In this document: one piece after another, positions 37,222-44,919 of the stretch | Position numbering within the stretch: position 1 is the first letter of the stretch | Layout of the letters: each line of letters opens with the position of its first letter | DNA from: JAXDAY01 sp034679345 | GTDB lineage: Bacteria > Eisenbacteria > RBG-16-71-46 > CAIMUX01 > VGJL01 | DNA length: 64,000 bases | Reading direction: 5' to 3' | NCBI GenBank assembly: GCA_034679345.1 | Contig: JAXDAY010000019.1 | Coordinates: 186,001-250,000, forward strand | Notes under the pieces: model-generated | Seen by the model: the letters and a program-made list of their open reading frames with translations, nothing else | What the model was told of the DNA's origin: nothing | Database searches by the model: none | Position numbers and translations under genes: made by a program

Positions 37222-38309
37222 CGGACGCCTCCCTGGGCTGCGGCGTTCCCGGGCTGGCTCACGATCGGGATCACCCGCGCGCCCGGGAAGAGCTTCTGGT
37301 GGCCGGCGCGGACGATGCGAGCGCCGGGATCGACCCCGGCGAGGATCTCGACGGCATCGGGGCGGCGGGCCCCGATCGTGACCGGTGTGCGGATGACCGT
37401 GCTGTCGGGCGCCACGGTGTAGATGAGAGCCTGGTCGCCCTCGGCGAAGATCGCCTCCGCCGGAATCGTGATGGCGTCCGGACGCTCGCGGAGGATCGCG
37501 GTCACGTCGGCCGACATCCCGGGCCGGAAGCGTCCTTCGGGGTTTTTCGCCCGGGCCATGATCCTTGCGCTGCGCGTGGAAGGATCGAGCACTGGCTCGA
37601 TCACATCGATCGTCCCCTCGAGCACGATGCCGGGGAAGGCGGTCGTGGAGATGGCGACGCGCGCTCCGCGCGTCAGGATGCCGAGGTGTCGCTCGGGCGC
37701 CGCGAAGTGGACGCGGATCTCATGGATCGAGGCGAGGTCGGTGATCGCATCCCCCGCCCGCAGGAACGCGCCCGGGCTGACGCGCCGCGCCCCGATGATC
37801 CCGTCGAACGGAGCTGTGATTCTCGTCTTGGCGAGCAGGGCCCGGGCCACCGCAAGATTCGCCTCCGCGACCTTGAGCGCCGCGGAAGCGTCGTCCAGAT
37901 CCTGGGGCGCGCCGGCGCCCTGTTCGACGACGCGGCGAACCCGCTCGTAGCTCGCCTGGCTCTGGGCGAGGACCGCCTCCGCGCGAGCCGCCTCGGCCGC
38001 CGCCTGGGCGTCGTCGAGCTGGGCGATCAGAGCATCCTTCGCGATCGCTCCTCCCTCGCGGAAGGGAAGCGACTTGACGATGGCGTCGATTTCCGAGACG
38101 ACGGTGATCGCCTCGCCCGCCTCCACGGTGCCAACGGCCTCGAAGCTGTCGAGCATCGGCCCCTGCGCGGCCTGCACGATCTCCACGGGCATGGGGGGCA
38201 TCGAGAAGCCGCCTTGGGCTTCGTTGCGCTTCGCGCATGCGCCTGTGAGGGCGATCAGCGCCGCCCCGCAGGCGAGAAGAACCGTATCGATCTCTATCGT
38301 CCTCTTCAT
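37218..38309 (-). CDS. RND efflux periplasmic adaptor (membrane fusion protein), lipoprotein
   Basis: This 363-residue adaptor links the RND pump to the TolC channel. The N-terminus has a hydrophobic stretch and lipobox LTGAC (Cys about 24). A barrel-sandwich hybrid half is visible at GTVEAGEAITVVSEIDAIV, then an alpha-hairpin rich in Ala/Glu (AQAAAEAARAEAVLAQS), then the returning half-motif ITAPFDGIIGARRVSPGAFL. Beta-barrel and membrane-proximal domains follow. It starts 11 bases after the TolC-like gene. Confidence 0.93.
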   Translation of the reverse strand: MKRTIEIDTVLLACGAALIALTGACAKRNEAQGGFSMPPMPVEIVQAAQGPMLDSFEAVGTVEAGEAITVVSEIDAIVKSLPFREGGAIAKDALIAQLDDAQAAAEAARAEAVLAQSQASYERVRRVVEQGAGAPQDLDDASAALKVAEANLAVARALLAKTRITAPFDGIIGARRVSPGAFLRAGDAITDLASIHEIRVHFAAPERHLGILTRGARVAISTTAFPGIVLEGTIDVIEPVLDPSTRSARIMARAKNPEGRFRPGMSADVTAILRERPDAITIPAEAIFAEGDQALIYTVAPDSTVIRTPVTIGARRPDAVEILAGVDPGARIVRAGHQKLFPGARVIPIVSQPGNAAAQGGVR

Positions 38310-38320
38310 CCGTGTGCTCC

Positions 38321-39916
38321 TCAAATCGCGCCGGGGTAGGCGCCCGACGTCAGGTAGCGAATTTCTGCGGCGGCCTTCGCCGCGCGTACGAGGGCCTGGG
38401 AATAGCGTTGCTGCGCGGCGGCGAAGTCGGCGCCGAGCCTCACCAGCTCGAAGGCGGTCGTCCGGCCGTTGCGATACTCGATCACGCCGATTCGAACCTG
38501 CTCCTGGGAGGCGTCGACTCCCGCCTGAGCTGCCTCGAGGCGGCGCAGGTTGTTCGACATCTCCCGGTGGGACGCCCGCACCCGCTCCTCGAGGGAGCGC
38601 TCGGCGGCGATCGTCGCCTGCTCGAGCCGGGCGATCTCCGCCTCGAGCCGGTCGCGCTCGCCACCTCTCTCCCTGAAGGTGATCGGCAGCGTCACGCGCA
38701 CGCCGGCGCTCCAGGTTCCGTAGTCCCGGCTGCTCGCCTGGGAGAGGGCGTCTCCGAGATCGCCGGATATCCTCGTTCGGAGCGTGTCCGAGCCGAAGAT
38801 GACGTCGCGCGGCGTTCCGACGAGTCCGTTGCCTCCGATCGAGCCGAACAGGTCGAGTTGGGGCAGCGCGTTCCATCGCGCGGCGGCATGGCGGGCCCGC
38901 AACGCCTCGACGCTCTCGCGCAGGGCGCGAATCGCGTGGTTCTGCTCGAATGCGACCTCCACGAGTCGATCGCCCGAGACCTCGCCCGGGATCTCCGGCG
39001 GCGAGTCGACAGGGCGGAATCGGAACATCCCCGCGCCGGGGCGCCGCCCGATGAGCGAGGCCAGGGCGTCGGAGATGCCGTCAAGCCGTTCCTCGCGATC
39101 GAGCAGCGCCTGCTCCTGCTCCGCGACGAAGACCCGCGCGTTCGCGACCTCGCTCGGCCCCACCAGGCCCGCGCGGGCGCGCAGCTCGGCCTCGGAGAGA
39201 AACGATCTCGCCCGTTCGAGGATCAGCTGGGCCACGGCGTAGTCGCGCTCCGCGGCGTAGAGGTCCCAGTAGGTCCACTCGAGGTTCGCCTCGAGGGCGA
39301 GGCGGGCATCCTCGTACGATTCCTCCGCAGCCTCGTAGAGGTTCCGCGCGGCGCCGAGATCTCCGCCGGCGGCCGGCCCGAAGCCGGCGAGCAGCGGTTG
39401 AACGAGCGAGATCCTGCCGCCGGCGTCGTACTGCGGATCGAGAGCCGAAAACGTCGAGTTGGTCGACGTTCGCGTGGCATCCAGAGAGACCTCGAGCTCG
39501 GTCCCGAGCGGCAGCCGGATGCGCGCCCCCGCCGAGCCGGTCGCGGCCTCGGTCTCGAGGACGCTCGCGCCGGCGAAGGGAGTGGCGGTCGGGCTCTCGT
39601 CGCTCGAGCGGACGAACTCGCCGAAGAGCTCGGGATCGAAACGGCCCCTCGCGCTGCGCAACGCGCCCCGCGCGGCGGCGAGCGCGGCTTCCGCTTCGCG
39701 GAGACTTGTGGCGTTGGCTCGCGCGGATGCGCGCGCTTCCTCGAGCGAGAGGGGAGTCCCGTCGATTCCGGCAAGCGCCCTCACGAGGGAGCTGTCGGGC
39801 GACTCGAATGACGCCTGCGCGACGGATCGCGTGTGGATGGCGCTGAGCGCGCAGGATGCGGCCAACGCAGTGAGCAGATGATTCCGCCACGAAAGGCGGG
39901 GAAGAAGACCGGCCAA
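38321..39916 (-). CDS. TolC-family outer-membrane efflux protein
   Basis: This is a 531-residue outer-membrane channel with two coiled-coil repeats. The N-terminus after TTG 39916 gives MAGLLPRLSWRNHLLTALA then SVAQA, a signal peptide. I chose TTG because AAGGAGG lies six bases upstream; ATG 39964 in the same frame has no such site. The repeated helices (EANLEWTYWDLYAAERDYAVAQ and SSRDYGTWSAGVRVTLPI with later GERDRLEAEIARLEQ) are typical. First gene of the efflux operon. Confidence 0.9.
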   Translation of the reverse strand: MAGLLPRLSWRNHLLTALAASCALSAIHTRSVAQASFESPDSSLVRALAGIDGTPLSLEEARASARANATSLREAEAALAAARGALRSARGRFDPELFGEFVRSSDESPTATPFAGASVLETEAATGSAGARIRLPLGTELEVSLDATRTSTNSTFSALDPQYDAGGRISLVQPLLAGFGPAAGGDLGAARNLYEAAEESYEDARLALEANLEWTYWDLYAAERDYAVAQLILERARSFLSEAELRARAGLVGPSEVANARVFVAEQEQALLDREERLDGISDALASLIGRRPGAGMFRFRPVDSPPEIPGEVSGDRLVEVAFEQNHAIRALRESVEALRARHAAARWNALPQLDLFGSIGGNGLVGTPRDVIFGSDTLRTRISGDLGDALSQASSRDYGTWSAGVRVTLPITFRERGGERDRLEAEIARLEQATIAAERSLEERVRASHREMSNNLRRLEAAQAGVDASQEQVRIGVIEYRNGRTTAFELVRLGADFAAAQQRYSQALVRAAKAAAEIRYLTSGAYPGAI

Positions 39917-40339
39917 TCGAAACCTCCTTGGGCATTCCAGAGCAACTGACGATTGTAGCCGCATCGACCCGTCATGAAGGGGGCGATTCGTCGCCTCAGT
40001 CCGAAAGAGAGTCCGCCGGGCGGAGGAGCGGCGTCGCCGCTTACGAGACTCAGTTCGCACGGAAGGGCCGTCCCATGGGCGGATTGAGGACGTCGCCGTC
40101 CGTGCCTCGGGTGGAGGCTTTAGAAGTCAGAGCGATCCGTCCCGATTCTTTCTTGATAAGATCTGATAATTCATTCTCCGCGTCCGAGGACCATTGCCGA
40201 ATCGGGCCGAGTTGGCGTAGGGTTCTGCGTTCGATTCGTTCGGTCATTCCAGCCTGGTCATTCGCCCACCCCGGTCGCGGGCGAGGACGATTCGGCTCAA
40301 ACATGCGATCACCATGTAATGGATGGGGGTATTCCGACG
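39917..40339. other. Intergenic, no supported gene
   Basis: About 420 bases between the divergent TolC-like and cytochrome c genes. It should carry both promoters, but I see no convincing -35/-10 pair, operator or hairpin. It is more A+T rich near 40140-40180. Confidence 0.5.
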
Positions 40340-40972
40340 ATGAAACCTATCGGTTCTGATCCACGCAACCGAGACGGGATCCCATACAGGGGAGTTCTTT
40401 TCGCGCTCGCCGTCCTGGCGCTTGTCGCCGCGACCCTCGTCGCAGCGGGGCGCAGCGGGCAAATGCTTCCACTGGTCGCGAAGGCCGCCCCTTCCGAGGG
40501 CGCGTCACGGAGCGCGATCGAGCGCGGCCGCTACCTCGTCGCGATCGGCGGGTGCAACGACTGCCACACGCCTTACAAGATGGGTCCCAACGGGCCGGAG
40601 CCCGACATGAGCCGCGCGCTCTCCGGACATCCGGCCGAGCTCGCGGTCCCGACGCCGAAGCTCGAGGCGCCCTGGATCTGGGCCGGCGTCGCGACGAACA
40701 CGGCCTTCGCGGGTCCGTGGGGGATCACCTACGCGCCGAATCTCACACCCGATCTCGAGACGGGCTTTGGGGTCTACACCGAGGAGATGTTCATCCAGGC
40801 GATGCGCACGGGCAAGCACATGGGGGCCGGCCGGCCGATCATGCCGCCGATGCCCTGGCAGGGGGTCGGGCAGATGACCGACGAGGACCTGAAATCGGTC
40901 TTCGCCTACCTGCAGGATATCCCGGCGATCAAGAACCAGGCCCCTAGCTACCAATCCCCTCAGGCGCGCTAG
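40340..40972 (+). CDS. Membrane-anchored c-type cytochrome
   Basis: This 210-residue protein has one N-terminal hydrophobic anchor (LFALAVLALVAATLVAAG) and a single haem-binding CxxCH, GGCNDCHTP. A likely axial Met lies in IMPPMPWQG. The pattern ERGRYLVAIGGC and MTDEDLKSVFAYLQ matches periplasmic monohaem cytochromes of oxidoreductase chains. ATG 40340 gives the shorter start; ATG 40319 is in frame. A GC-rich hairpin follows at 41001. Its redox partner is not in the window. Confidence 0.88.
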   Translation: MKPIGSDPRNRDGIPYRGVLFALAVLALVAATLVAAGRSGQMLPLVAKAAPSEGASRSAIERGRYLVAIGGCNDCHTPYKMGPNGPEPDMSRALSGHPAELAVPTPKLEAPWIWAGVATNTAFAGPWGITYAPNLTPDLETGFGVYTEEMFIQAMRTGKHMGAGRPIMPPMPWQGVGQMTDEDLKSVFAYLQDIPAIKNQAPSYQSPQAR

Positions 40973-41000
40973 TCGTCCGCGACGCGCCCCGGCCCCCCCC

Positions 41001-41036
41001 GGCCCCCCCGGCACCTCGGCTCCGCGGGGGGCCTTT
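41001..41036 (+). terminator. GC-rich hairpin terminator after the cytochrome gene
   Basis: GGCCCCCC (41001-41008) pairs with GGGGGGCC (41026-41033), with further pairing of CGG (41009-41011) and CCG (41022-41024) across a bulge; TTT follows at 41034-41036. It lies 28 bases after the cytochrome stop. The flanking C-runs make the exact register uncertain. Confidence 0.5.
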
Positions 41037-41141
41037 CCGTACCCCGCAGAAGGCGTGATAGACTGTTGCGCGGCCTCCCCCGCCCGGGACGGTCGCGCGG
41101 GTCGAGCGCGGGGACGAAAGTGGAAGGGGGGAGATGGGGCG

Positions 41142-42599
41142 GTGAGTCCGCAGCTACGCTTTCTCGAAAACTCACTCGTCGTGAAGATCCTCGACGAGGC
41201 TCGAGATCTGCTCGACACTCTGGGAGTCGAGATCCACAACGACGGCGCGAGCGCCCTTCTTCTCGAGCACGGCGCGCGCCGCGAGACGGACGGACGCATC
41301 CGGATCCCGGGGGCGATGATCGACAGCGCGCTCGCCTCGGCTCCCGCGGCATTCAAGCTCTACGACGTCCTCGGCAACGAGACCCATGATTTCTCCGGAG
41401 ATCGAATCCACTTCACGCCCGGTTCCGCGGCGATCCACATCCTCGATCCCGACACCGGGATCATGCGGAAGCCGACGACATCCGACTATGTTCGCCACGT
41501 GAAGCTCGTCGAGCGTCTGCCGCACATCGCTGCCCAGAGCACATCGTTCATCCCCGCCGACGTGCACGAACGGATCTCCGACAGCTATCGCCTCTTCTTG
41601 AGTCTTCTCTACGGCGAGAAGCCGGTCGTGACCGGCGCCTTCACGATCCAGGCCTTCGACCTCATGCTCGATCTGCAGCTCGCGGTGCGGGGCGACCGCG
41701 GCGCGCTCGAGGCGAAGCCGCTGACGATCTTTTCCTGCTGTCCCACCGCGCCGCTGAAGTGGAGCGACGTGACATCGCAGAACCTCATCGATTGCGCGCG
41801 ATCGATGATCCCCGTCGAGTTCATCTCGATGCCGCTCTCGGGATTCATGGCGCCGGTCACCCTCGTCGGCAGCCTCGTCCAGCATTCGGCCGAGACGCTG
41901 AGCGGCCTCGTCATGAGCCAGATCGCGCGCCCCGGCGCGCCCGTCTTGTGGGGCGGCTCTCCGGCGATCTTCGACGTTCGCTACGAGACGACGCCGATGG
42001 GGGCGCCCGAGACGATGATGATCGACTGCGCCGCCTCGGAGATCGGGAAGCGGCTGGGTCTGCCGACTCAGGCGTACATCTCGCTCTCCGACGCGAAGCA
42101 GCTCGATGCGCAGGCCGGCATCGAGACCTCGATGGGGGCGACCCTCGCCGCGCTCTCCGGGATCAACTCGATCTCGGGGCCCGGCATGCTCGATTTCGAG
42201 AGCTGCCAGAGCCTGGAGAAGCTCGTGGTCGACAACGAGATCTGCGGGATGGCGCTGCGTCTCGCACAGGGAATCCGGCCGAAGGAGGATTTCCCGGCGC
42301 GCCCGATCTTCGAGGAGCTGCTCCGGGAGGGACACATGCTGATCGCCGGCCACACTCGCCGGCACCTCCGGCGGGAGCACTACTTTCCGGGGCAGGTCAT
42401 TGATCGCGCGAACCGCTCGCGCTGGAGCGAAGAGGGTGGGCGCAGCCTCCTGGAGCGCGCCCGCGACGAGACCGAGCGGCTGATCTCGGCCTCGACCCCC
42501 TCGCGTCTCGACGATCAGGCCAAGGCCGCGCTGGTCGAGCGGATGGAGCACGCCGCCCGCGCCTGCGGGATGGAGTCGCTGCCCGTGCGGTTGGGATGA
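41142..42599 (+). CDS. MttB-family methyltransferase, non-pyrrolysine
   Basis: This 485-residue protein belongs to the trimethylamine methyltransferase (MttB) superfamily, TIM-barrel enzymes that transfer a methyl group from methylamines or quaternary amines to a corrinoid protein. Family landmarks include DLLDTLGVEIHNDGA, THDFSGDRIHFTPGSAAIHI and SGPGMLDFESCQSLEKLV. No in-frame amber codon occurs, so the pyrrolysine of true MttB is absent; homologues such as the glycine-betaine enzyme MtgB share this. The start GTG 41142 has GGGGAG upstream. It overlaps the next gene by four bases and is the donor-side enzyme of the cluster. Substrate is unknown. Confidence 0.9.
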   Translation: MSPQLRFLENSLVVKILDEARDLLDTLGVEIHNDGASALLLEHGARRETDGRIRIPGAMIDSALASAPAAFKLYDVLGNETHDFSGDRIHFTPGSAAIHILDPDTGIMRKPTTSDYVRHVKLVERLPHIAAQSTSFIPADVHERISDSYRLFLSLLYGEKPVVTGAFTIQAFDLMLDLQLAVRGDRGALEAKPLTIFSCCPTAPLKWSDVTSQNLIDCARSMIPVEFISMPLSGFMAPVTLVGSLVQHSAETLSGLVMSQIARPGAPVLWGGSPAIFDVRYETTPMGAPETMMIDCAASEIGKRLGLPTQAYISLSDAKQLDAQAGIETSMGATLAALSGINSISGPGMLDFESCQSLEKLVVDNEICGMALRLAQGIRPKEDFPARPIFEELLREGHMLIAGHTRRHLRREHYFPGQVIDRANRSRWSEEGGRSLLERARDETERLISASTPSRLDDQAKAALVERMEHAARACGMESLPVRLG

Positions 42600-43288
42600 G
42601 AAGCGAGGTCGCGATCGGAAGGGCGCGCGTGGAGCCGCAGGTCGATGGAATCCTGCGTCTGCTCGAGATGCCGGAGGCCAATCCCAGGACGCGTGGCCTC
42701 ATCGAGCGCGCCGTCGAGATGGTCGAAAAGCTCGCCCGGCCGCGCGGGATCTTTCAATTGGTGGGTACCGAGCGCTTCCGGACGATCTATCGAGGGCAGG
42801 GCCACAACGAGCCGGTGACGCCGCTCGATTCGATTCTCGATCGATCCGAACGCATGGCCCTCTTCGCGGTGACCTTGGGCGAAGGGGTGGAGCGGGAGAT
42901 CTCCTCCCTCTTTGCGGCCTACGATCCCGCGCTGGCGTGCCTGCTGGATGCGGCGGCCTCGGAGGCGGCCGAGCAGGCGGCGGACGCTGTGGAGGAGGCT
43001 TTTGCCTCGACCCTCGCGGAGCCCGATCGATCGCTCGCCCTGCGCTACAGCCCCGGATACTGCGGCTGGCACGTGACGGGGCAGAGGGCGCTCTTCGAGG
43101 AGCTCCGGCCCGAGACGATCGGAATCCGGCTGCGCGAGAGCTGTCTCATGGAGCCTTTGAAGTCGATCTCGGGAGTGATCATCGCCGGGCCGCCTGAGAT
43201 CCATGAGGTCGAGGCGATCTACCCATTCTGCGCGCGATGCGCGACGAAGGGTTGCGGGGAGCGGGCGCGCCGGACGCCTCGCGCTTAG
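42596..43288 (+). CDS. Free-standing MetH reactivation-domain protein
   Basis: This 230-residue protein resembles the C-terminal activation domain of cobalamin methionine synthase, which binds SAM and reductively remethylates oxidised cob(II)alamin. The SAM-binding motif RxxPGY is present as RYSPGY (150-155), and IGIRLRESCLMEPLKSISGVI (173-193) matches the conserved late region. It ends with an unusual Cys cluster, FCARCATKGCGE (Cys212, 215, 220), not usual in MetH. Coupled by ATGA to the MttB-type gene and followed by the corrinoid protein after 12 bases. Confidence 0.82.
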   Translation: MRSEVAIGRARVEPQVDGILRLLEMPEANPRTRGLIERAVEMVEKLARPRGIFQLVGTERFRTIYRGQGHNEPVTPLDSILDRSERMALFAVTLGEGVEREISSLFAAYDPALACLLDAAASEAAEQAADAVEEAFASTLAEPDRSLALRYSPGYCGWHVTGQRALFEELRPETIGIRLRESCLMEPLKSISGVIIAGPPEIHEVEAIYPFCARCATKGCGERARRTPRA

Positions 43289-43300
43289 GGGAGGATGGGG

Positions 43301-43933
43301 ATGGAGAATCTCTTGCGCATCTCGGCCGAGGTCGAGCGGGGGGAGGCGGAGAGCGTCGCCTCACTCACCCGGGAGGCGCTCGCGGCGGGAATCTCGCCGA
43401 AGGCGATCCTGGACGATGGGTTGATCCGCGGGATGACCATCGTTGGGGAGAAGTTTCGCGTCCACGAGATCTTCTTGCCCGACGTGCTGATGGCCGCGAG
43501 GGCGATGTACCAAGGGCTGGATCTCGTGAGGCCTCTGCTCGAGAGCTCTGACGCGGCGGGACGGGGACGGGTCGTCATCGGCACCGTCCAGGGGGATCTT
43601 CACGACATCGGGAAGAACCTCGTCGGGATCATGCTGCGCGGGGCCGGGTTCGATGTGATCGACCTCGGAAACGACGTCCCGCCCCAGCGATTCGTCGAGA
43701 CGGCGAGGCAGAAAGGCGCCGCGGTGATCGGCCTCTCCGCGCTCCTGACGACCACGATGGTCGCCATGCGCGAGGTCGTCGACCTTCTCCGGCGGGAGGG
43801 GCTCGCCGGACGGATCCGAGTCATCGTGGGCGGGGCGCCCGTCTCGGCCGAGTTCGCGCGCGAGATCGGGGCCGACGCTTACGGGTACGACGCCGCCAAC
43901 GCCGTCGATCGCGTGAAGGAGCTGATCGGGTGA
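43301..43933 (+). CDS. Corrinoid (B12-binding) methyltransferase protein
   Basis: This is a 210-residue methyl shuttle of the MttC/MtbC type. The N-terminal helical cap is GISPKAILDDGLIRGM with GEKFRVHEIFLPDVLMAARAM, and the Rossmann B12 domain carries the base-off ligand motif DLHDIGKN (Asp99, His101, Gly104). Further B12 contacts are SALLTTT and VIVGGAP. It would accept methyl from the MttB-type protein and pass it to homocysteine S-methyltransferase. ATG 43301 is preferred over 43295 because GGGGAGG is then six bases away. Confidence 0.95.
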   Translation: MENLLRISAEVERGEAESVASLTREALAAGISPKAILDDGLIRGMTIVGEKFRVHEIFLPDVLMAARAMYQGLDLVRPLLESSDAAGRGRVVIGTVQGDLHDIGKNLVGIMLRGAGFDVIDLGNDVPPQRFVETARQKGAAVIGLSALLTTTMVAMREVVDLLRREGLAGRIRVIVGGAPVSAEFAREIGADAYGYDAANAVDRVKELIG

Positions 43934-44829
43934 GATCGGCGAGGGAGAGGATCAGCGCGCGGGAGATCCTCGTCTGCGACGGCGCGACGGGGACTCTCCT
44001 CATCGAGCGCGGCCTGCGCCCCGGGCAGTGTCCGGAGGCCTGGGGCGCCGATCACCCCGCGATTCTCCGGGAGATCGCGCGCCTCTACCTCGATGCGGGC
44101 GCCGAGGTCCTGCACGCGAGCACCTTCGGCGGCTCATCTTTGCGCCTCGAGCGTCACGGCCTCGACGGCCGCGTGAAGGAGCTGAACGCGCTGGCCGTGC
44201 GGGCGGTTTGCGAGGTCGCGCAAGGACGCGCGATCGTCGCAGCTTCGGTCGGCCCGACGGGCCGAATCCTCGAGCCCTACGGCGACGCGGAACCGGAGCG
44301 CGTGCGCGTGAGCTTCGCCGAGCAGTTCGCGATCCTGCGCGATGCAGGCGCGGAGCTCCTGACGATCGAGACGATGACCGATCTGCGGGAGGCGACGCTG
44401 GCGATCGATGCGGCGCGGACGGTCGCGCCGGAGCTGCCGATCGTCGCCACGATGAGCTTCGATTCAACGCCGCGCGGGTTTCGCACGATCATGGGAACGA
44501 CGATCCGCCAGGCGGCAGAGGGCCTCGAGGCCGCGGGCGCGGATGCGATCGGGTCAAACTGCGGCGCCGGTAGCGAGACGATGGTGGCGATCGCGGCCGA
44601 GCTACGTCGCTCGAGCGAGCTGCCGATCGCGATCCAATCGAACGCGGGGCTGCCCGCGTTCGAGGGAGGGCGCGCGATCTACGCCGAGACCCCCGAGCTC
44701 ATGGCCGCCCGTGTCCGGGAGATGCTCGATATTGGCGTCACCATCGTCGGGGGCTGCTGCGGGACGACGCCCGCCCACATCGCCGTGATCCGCGCCGTGG
44801 TCGACGCGCGCCGCCGCGGGGAGATCTGA
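43930..44829 (+). CDS. Homocysteine S-methyltransferase (MetH N-terminal-domain type)
   Basis: This is a 299-residue zinc-dependent TIM-barrel enzyme transferring methyl to homocysteine. N-terminal ILVCDGATGTLLIERG is the family start, and the three zinc Cys are Cys211 in GSNCGAG and Cys276-277 in GGCCGTT. Length fits the isolated Hcy domain of MetH. GTG 43930 overlaps the corrinoid gene stop. With the preceding genes it gives the methyl-acceptor arm of a split methionine synthase; no methyltetrahydrofolate-binding domain is present. Confidence 0.94.
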   Translation: MRSARERISAREILVCDGATGTLLIERGLRPGQCPEAWGADHPAILREIARLYLDAGAEVLHASTFGGSSLRLERHGLDGRVKELNALAVRAVCEVAQGRAIVAASVGPTGRILEPYGDAEPERVRVSFAEQFAILRDAGAELLTIETMTDLREATLAIDAARTVAPELPIVATMSFDSTPRGFRTIMGTTIRQAAEGLEAAGADAIGSNCGAGSETMVAIAAELRRSSELPIAIQSNAGLPAFEGGRAIYAETPELMAARVREMLDIGVTIVGGCCGTTPAHIAVIRAVVDARRRGEI

Positions 44830-44919
44830 ATCTCGGCCATGGGATCTGCTAATCTAGTCGTTCGGCCCGGCCGGCCGGCGATCCATCCGTTCGAACACGG
44901 CGTCCTAGGGGGTATCCTT

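Noticed and set aside
41142..42599. Pyrrolysine-containing MttB
   Set aside because: No in-frame amber codon within the gene.
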